Source of the DNA: Gnetum montanum
Lineage: Eukaryota > Streptophyta > Gnetopsida > Gnetales > Gnetaceae
DNA: 64,000 nucleotides
NCBI GenBank assembly: GCA_015680685.1
Contig: MNCI01038001.1
Location: forward strand, 14,876-78,875
Direction: 5' to 3'
The notes beneath the pieces are model-generated. The model ran no database searches. It was not told where the DNA came from and saw only the letters and a program-made list of their open reading frames with translations. The first letter of the stretch is position 1, and each line of letters begins with the position of its first letter. Positions 57,971 through 64,000 of this stretch are shown piece by piece. Made by a program: the position numbers and the translations under genes.

Positions 57971-58499
57971 AAAAAAGATGAATGTAAAATGATATAGAAG
58001 TAGAGAGTTCCATCCATCATATACATTGACACAAGATGTAGTTGTATGTAAAAAATCTAGAGTAGCAAACAACCATTCGATCATGTAATAAATATGTAGA
58101 GTAAGCATGTGTACAAAAATACTTGTATGTAGTGGCCACAAAGCAAGAGGACATCTAGTGGGCAATCACTAAAAAAGAGTGCAAGTTAGATATATGTACG
58201 AAACTAGTAGATAAGGTAATAAATGTTTATGTTGGTAAGTTAGATAAAATGAAATAAATCCGCTCATAACTTTTCCATGTAAACCATCATTAAGAAGAAG
58301 ACATCAACAAGGGAAAGTTGGAAATCCTTGAAAAGATAGAATTGGAGCATATTGAATTGAATACATTACCAAATTTTCTTAAATATATGTTCTTGAATAA
58401 TGGACAATTGATAATTATCAATGCCAATGTCATCAAGGAGTAGAAGCAAAAATTGCTAGAAGTTGTTAACAAGTGGTCAACAAGCTTTGCCTAATCTTA

Positions 58500-58690
58500 T
58501 AAGAAGATTATAAGCATTAGTCTATGTATGTGACAACATTACATATAGAAAAATCTAACCATAAAATCACATTATCAACCTTAATGAAGATTGAATCCTA
58601 AGCTTAAAAAAATTACCAATAAAGAGATTAATAAGCTCTTCAAATGGGATTTATCTATTTTACTATCAATAATAAGTACATGAGCATACT
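58500..58690 (+). pseudogene. Start of gypsy RT, truncated
   Basis: Near 58540-58690 the peptide YRKI...LSLKKLPIKRLISSSNGI..YYQ, read with stops, fits the segment just before RT domain 1 of Athila elements (the run from the IYxEE box to the Lys-rich helix). Nothing further of RT follows. The next recognisable sequence is a new LTR from about 58890. Confidence 0.4.
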
Positions 58691-58889
58691 TGTTATTTTT
58701 CCAAATAAGGATAGTATGTGATAGATTTATGAAGAAATTTTAGGCACTAAAGGAATTACTTAGTTATCTTGAATTCAAAAAGAATTAGCTAATAAAATTT
58801 ATATTTTTGAAAAGCATAGGAATTTATATAGAATTTTGAAAAAGGATATACTAAAAAAAAGATATCTAGAAGTTGAGGTTATATTATGT

Positions 58890-59814
58890 TGATGAGTCAT
58901 GTTTTTTTGGGTTTCGTCAATGAGGCCTCATAGACATGGCCCTGTTGACATGACCCCATTGATGTGGTCATGTTAACATGGGATTGAATGCATATAAGTG
59001 GCCTCATCGACATAGTATCTATTTTCTTCCTATAATTACAAGATCACCCACTGTGTTTATGGCATTCTTTGTCATAGTTGTAGTGGAGCTTTTGCAATTT
59101 TCTTGCCTGAAAATTACAATATTTTTCTAAGTGCCCATAGAAGGAGTTAAAGAATGTAAAAATCTTTATTCGAGCATTGTTGTACTTGAGCATGGTAGTA
59201 TGTGTGATAATAAAGATGAGCTTTTTGATAAACTTGGAAACACTTTGCAATAGATAAATTTTTTTATTTATGCATTTAATGTTTTATGCAATTTTCGTTA
59301 ATGCTTTAAGTAATTAATTAGTCAATTAAGCTAAATTAAATAGTGATTAATTTAGCACATAATGATGACCACTTTGAGCATACACTTGGTGCTTGGTAAT
59401 CCTAGTAACACTTAATGTTTGGTAACCCAGTAGCGTTAAACGTGTTTAGGATGTGTATGGAAAGTGGGAACAGATGTGTACAAAAAGTGGGAATGAATGC
59501 TTATGTTAGGATTATTTAGGTGTAGCTAGTTAGATTCAATTAGCAATTTATTTGTTTGATTCATTATTCTGTATTCTTAGGAGACTTAAACATAAAGTGT
59601 AAAAATGATAAAAATCATATGCCTTAGTTGCACTTAACCATACCTTTGCCTATCATAAGTGTAATTGGGAAGATAATGATTGCAATGGTTAGTTTCACTT
59701 CTTAGAGAGACCAATGTACTTAGAAGGCTATAAGTCCATGGAATTTGACTGGATCACATGTGAACACATAGTGATTAGTATGGTTGGGCATAGGGTCTAC
59801 TAATTGCTCATCAT
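58890..59814 (+). repeat. 5' LTR of element 4
   Basis: The U3 start TGATGAGTCATG matches 62416 onward. U3 carries repeated words such as GGCCTCAT, CCCATTGATG and GTTGACATG. The R/U5 shares CTTGGTAATCCTAGTAACAC and the CTCATCATTGGC end with elements 2 and 3. Confidence 0.65.
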
Positions 59815-59832
59815 TGGCACTATTATTGGGGA
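59815..59832 (+). other. Primer binding site of element 4
   Basis: TGGCACTATTATTGGGGA immediately after the LTR; closest in this window to the tRNA-Asp-type consensus of Athila/Tat elements. Confidence 0.65.
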
Positions 59833-60600
59833 CTTGTAGTTCGATACATGCACTATCTAGGACTTAGTAAATATTATTTAAGATCAAAATCCTAAGGTCA
59901 AAATCATTTGAAAAAAATTATAATTATAATTATAATTTAAGCACACTAAATTTTTCTTTAATCCAAAATATCTTCTTCTCATAGGCATGATGAATTAAAA
60001 ATGCTAGTGCCGTAAGAATTAAAAGTGGTATACACTCATCAAGATAAGTCTGTACCTTGTTTTACCTTCATTCTACATTAGGATGAATAGCTGCGGTGGC
60101 AAGATATGAAGGGTACCATTATGTTGCCTCCCAATTGATCTGTTCCTAGGATGTTGTTAAAAACTCTTAAGAGGTTGGACATCTAGGATCTTCATGATGA
60201 ATACATTGTGTAGGACCATGACTATTGGGACTAACATCCCATAGAAACACAACATAAATGACATCAGCACTAGGAGAAGTGCCATTAAGCTATGAAGGGG
60301 AAATAGTTCACTAACCCCTTGTTCCTGCTAAACCAAAATGACAAGGAGGATCCTCCCTCTTAGGGTTCTCAACATGAAGATTATCCACCCCTTGAATTTG
60401 GTGAACGAGTCTTGAACCCATACTTACACTCCACTATCAATAATCTAGGCACATGCAAAAATGGAAGTTAAGGCAAAGGCTTTGATGAGCATTGTGATGA
60501 CAATAAACTTGATGATCATGGTTGAGACATGCATAGAGAAGGCTCAACGAATGCAGCTACCCACAAGGTTGAATCCAAATTCTTGAGAGGTGATAGTGTC
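59833..60600 (+). other. Leader and eroded coding region of element 4
   Basis: A few short frames, but no gag, protease or RT block could be recognised. The accessory ORF follows, so pol is absent here too. Confidence 0.4.
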
Positions 60601-62150
60601 TCTCTCTCAATACCATTTATTCCTAGAAATCTTTAGGAATGCGACTTCCTTTTCAATGCACTTGGAGGAGAGTGAGGAGGCAACTGTACTAGTGATGCAG
60701 CACCAAGGGTAGGAGACAGCTATAGAAGTGGTTGCTGAAAAAATTGCTAAGGAATTTAATGCACGAATGACATCTATACCAAACATTTCTACACTTAAAG
60801 ATGTGCAAACATCTACAGGAACTTTCAGTAGAAAATTGAGTGCAGCCTAGCATGAAGAGTTGTTGGATCAACTGGTGGGGACTAGGTAACCGATTCTAGA
60901 CATCTTTGATTTTCCAGATAAAATTACTACAATCAAGTCGAAGCTACTTGAAGAAAAGGGCAAATGTATCATCCTGGAAGAGAAACTTGAAATGGCTCAA
61001 GCACAAAATAAATGCTAGGTTGTGGAGGTTTCTGAATTATGTGCTCATTTTACTAATCATGCACTCCTCAACCTTGTAATAATAAGAGATGAAGCTTTTT
61101 AGTAGCTTCAAAAGCAATTTAAAAAATTTGAGAAGGGAATGATAATGGCTTTCTTTAACCAGTTTCTAACTAAAGTAAAGACCTATTCAGTTCAAAAGGA
61201 CTTGGTTTAGATGCATTAATAAAATGAAATGTTGACTATAGAAAACCATTACTTGCAAAATGTTGATGCATAAAAAAAACCAATGTAAGAATTCATCCAT
61301 CAACAACAAGGGAAAATAACTAGAACGAATATGAAATTAAGGAGATTGGTAGTACATAATCACAATCTCACTATGAAGGAAGTTTGTGCCTTACACTAGA
61401 AATCTGCTATCGAAATAAGGCTCTCAAATTTGAAAAAGTCAAGAATCACTATAGAGACTAGGTTGGCCTACAAAAGGAGATGAATGAGAAACATATCCAA
61501 GTGTCTAAGATGAAAGTAAATGAGGCCCTCTAGCAACTCCAGTAAGGAAGAGAGGTGTGAAAACCTATCATTGATGGCATAGATGCTAACAACAAAGTAG
61601 AGATCTATATGAAGGAGTTGCAAATCAAAGAAATGATAGAATATATGGAACTAGCCAATCTCTAATATGCAAATATGACAATGATAACTATTAGACAGTC
61701 ATAGTAAAAACTATAAAAGTAGGTGGCCAACTTGTACTTGTTGTATGAGACTAAGTTGAAGCACCATAAGAACATCAAGGAAAAGCTTGTGATGGCAAAC
61801 AAAGAACTCAAAGTTCTCAAGGTAAGATTCATTGATCAATGATCAACTACCAAGAACATGGCCAAGAGAAGTAATGATTGCTAGGAGCTACAAAATGCAA
61901 GTAGGGCATTCAACGTCAAGTGAAAACAATTTGCTACCTAGTTCATCAATGCTAAGGAGCTATTTCAAGCAATACCCTATCCTTGAGATATGCCCATTCT
62001 AGCCCATATTGGTGAAGTTGTGTGGACTGTGCACAATCCCAAGAGTAAGGAGGTGAAGATGAAAGCGTTGTTGGATGCTTTGTCTTTTGCCAAAGGTTAC
62101 AACAGTAGCAAGATAGCCATAATAGCCTCAACTGTCACATGTGTTTGAAG
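60600..62150 (+). pseudogene. Accessory coiled-coil ORF of element 4
   Basis: Homologue of the element 2 accessory ORF. Matching blocks in the same order: EKVKNHYRD-stop-VGLQKEMNEKHI with EKLKDHFRDQVGMYKQVVEKEI; MELANL-stop-YANMTM with MELANLRYANLSM; YETKLKHHKNIKEKLVMANKE with YEIEFVEHKKMLQKLEVVN. Upstream are further heptad-rich stretches (EEKGKCIILEEKLEMAQAQN, about 60950-61010). Stops are frequent. Product unknown. Position before the 3' LTR is the same as in element 2. Confidence 0.6.
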
Positions 62151-62415
62151 CTAGAGAAGGTCCGTCAAAGCCTCAATAGCCTCCACCACCTAGGACCATA
62201 TTTTATTCACACCATTAAAGGACGTGCTATTTGATTTTTTTGGTGTTTAATTTTGTATCATGAACACCAAAAATTTGTAATTTTGTTAATTCATACACTT
62301 GGGCACTTAGTTTTTTCATATTAGTTTTGTTGTGTTATGTGGTAGTCAATAATCCCATACCTTCACAATTTTGTAAAAAACTCAAGGATGAGTTTTCACT
62401 TAGTCATAATAATAT

Positions 62416-62600
62416 GATGAGTCATTGATTGGTCCCATCAATAAGGCCTCATCAACTGGGCCCTATTAACTATGCCACATCAACTAGGCCCCGTCGCTGC
62501 ATTGTTTGATGCATTAACGTGGCCCCATCAATGTAGGGCCTATTCTTGCCTATAAATACATGCCAACCCATTAATGATCATTTCTTCACACTCGATCTTA
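62416..62600 (+). repeat. 3' LTR of element 4, U3 only
   Basis: Starts TGATGAGTCATTG like 58890, contains GGCCTCATCAACTGGGCC-type words and TATAAATA at 62551-62558. Similarity to the 5' copy stops near 62600, where different sequence begins, so the LTR is truncated. Confidence 0.6.
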
Positions 62601-63691
62601 ACATTGAATTGCAAGGATAGTACTTTCATGAGAAAAGAACAAGTTGATCCAAAAGGAGCACTAGAATCTGCACATATGCAAGGAGAGCCTATACCTAATC
62701 CAAGAGGCCACAAGTGTAGGGGGAGTCTTTTGAGGCTTTTACCAAAAGGTACTCAAGTAGCAAAAATTCACATTTCAACTCACCCTTAGCTAAGAATGAG
62801 TAAACAAGAGCATATTCATCTAGTAATATTATACCAGAAGACATATATTAATTCCTTATCTAAAGATGAAATTTTATGGTGAATGTTCTTGATGTTTATA
62901 TCTTATATAAACTTACCTATGAGCTCTATTTATTATCTGACCTTTTTTATGTTGAGAATATATCTTTTTAAGTAACGAAGGTGCTTATTGCAAATATGAA
63001 TTGAGATGTACTAAAATAGGCATTATACTAGAACATGTGTTCATGACCTCTTTTGTTAAGATATGAGGTATACCCATATGCTATTTTGCATTTAGCATGG
63101 TTATCATATATTAGTTTATGCATCTTCTTTTAGATAAAAAGTTGATAGGTTATGTTTGATCATTTGATATATTCAACTTGATTAGTTGTGTTGTTGTTTC
63201 TAAAAAGTTGAATATTCATGTTTTAAACTCACTTGCCTTCAACTTGCTATCAAATTGTTGATATTGGAAAATCAAAGAATCATGCAATATTTACTACAAA
63301 TGGCTTATTTTTTAGAGATAGGTTACTAGATCTACAAGAAGCATACTTTACTTCAAGATTTAACTTTTTAAATATTCTTGAATATCAATTAAAAGGCTTG
63401 GATTAGTTAATTTGTAACTTTATAAATAGATAAGGGGTAGCTCTTCATGGAAATTAGTGCTAAGAGATGTGTACTCTTATTCTTTCTTAACTAAAATGTT
63501 TTTATCTCTAAGGGGTTGTCATATGATGTTCGTTACACTTATTATACGATGTTGCTCTTTTATGATATATCTTAAGAGATAGGGTTATATGCATCATCTT
63601 TTTGGTTATGTCCAAAAAGGGGGAGAAGTAGCTTATGAATTGTGATACTGTGATAAAGACTAATCCACTTTCTTAAGTTTTCTACATTACC
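62601..63691 (+). other. Interior end of a further retroelement, unassigned
   Basis: Short open frame at 62574-62789 (QVDPKGALESAHM, LLPKGTQVAKIH), then stop-rich T-rich DNA. Near 63610 the words CCAAAAAGGGGGAGAAG appear. These are typical of the spacer between copia pol and the 3' LTR. Confidence 0.4.
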
Positions 63692-64000
63692 AAAAATGGG
63701 GAGATTGTTGATCTTTTGGTATGTCAAAAATTTAAAGGGGAATGGAGTACAAGGATGTTTGTATGATTTTTTTGTTTACAAGAGCAAAAGTAAAGGACTT
63801 AAGGACTCACAAGCAAATTTGGAATCACAAGGACTCAAGTGAGTATGGACGAATACAAAGAATTTAAGAAAAATATGCTTATTTTTGTTGAGGATGATTC
63901 TTGGATATTTTGGCATGTTTTGAAGTGGTTCTACCTCATTTTGATAAGTCTAGGAGGTTATAAGGTCTATGGGAACTTGTTTGGAGGCATCCAAAGGCTC
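63692..64000 (+). mobile_element. Polypurine tract and start of a copia-type 3' LTR
   Basis: AAAAATGGGGAGA (63692-63704) is followed by TGTTGATC (63706), the usual junction of purine tract and LTR in SIRE-like copia elements. The LTR runs off the window, so no second copy could confirm it. Confidence 0.5.

Overview
This window is gene-poor, repeat-dominated plant nuclear DNA. No intact host gene, tRNA or rRNA gene was found. Almost everything recognisable is a decayed retroelement: Ty3-gypsy of the Tat/Ogre and Athila type, Ty1-copia, two LINE types, a tRNA-headed SINE candidate and a short LTR element. Old, stop-riddled nested elements separated by long AT-rich spacers suggest a large-genome land plant, possibly a gymnosperm. 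That placement is inference; no species marker is present.

Layout. 1-1160: promoter-like flank. About 1282-18622: a roughly 17-kb minus-strand Ty3-gypsy element with two divergent 1.4-kb LTRs, a 122-bp tandem array in the leader, a long gag, protease, reverse transcriptase, two RNase H domains and integrase. Between protease and reverse transcriptase lie about 5.7 kb holding an intron-containing gene on the opposite (plus) strand, with a TATA-like box, eight probable exons and an AATAAA signal. This block is flanked by, and the element also carries near its 3' LTR, a dispersed hairpin motif with a constant 6-base loop and compensating stem changes. 18640-20170: a 5' copia fragment (primer site, gag, protease, end of integrase) abutting the gypsy LTR. 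20175-25388: mostly unrecognised, with a 274-base assembly gap. 25389-30247: a nearly complete copia element (minus) with 0.4-kb LTRs. 31040-35940: a plant L1-type LINE (plus). 37480-38130: part of a second LINE reverse transcriptase (minus). 38940-39075: SINE candidate. 39364-40965: a short LTR element with only a gag zinc knuckle inside. 42580-43620: hairpin-bearing degenerate repeats. 45870-62600: a same-strand chain of Athila/Tat-like elements. Two of these have no recognisable pol but carry homologous coiled-coil accessory ORFs. 62600-64000: the end of another copia-type element running out of the window.

How the parts relate. The elements are largely nested or abutting, so truncations tend to fall at element borders. 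All catalytic ORFs are broken. The most unusual content is accessory coding: an antisense multi-exon gene inside one gypsy element, and a sense coiled-coil ORF family in two apparently pol-less relatives.
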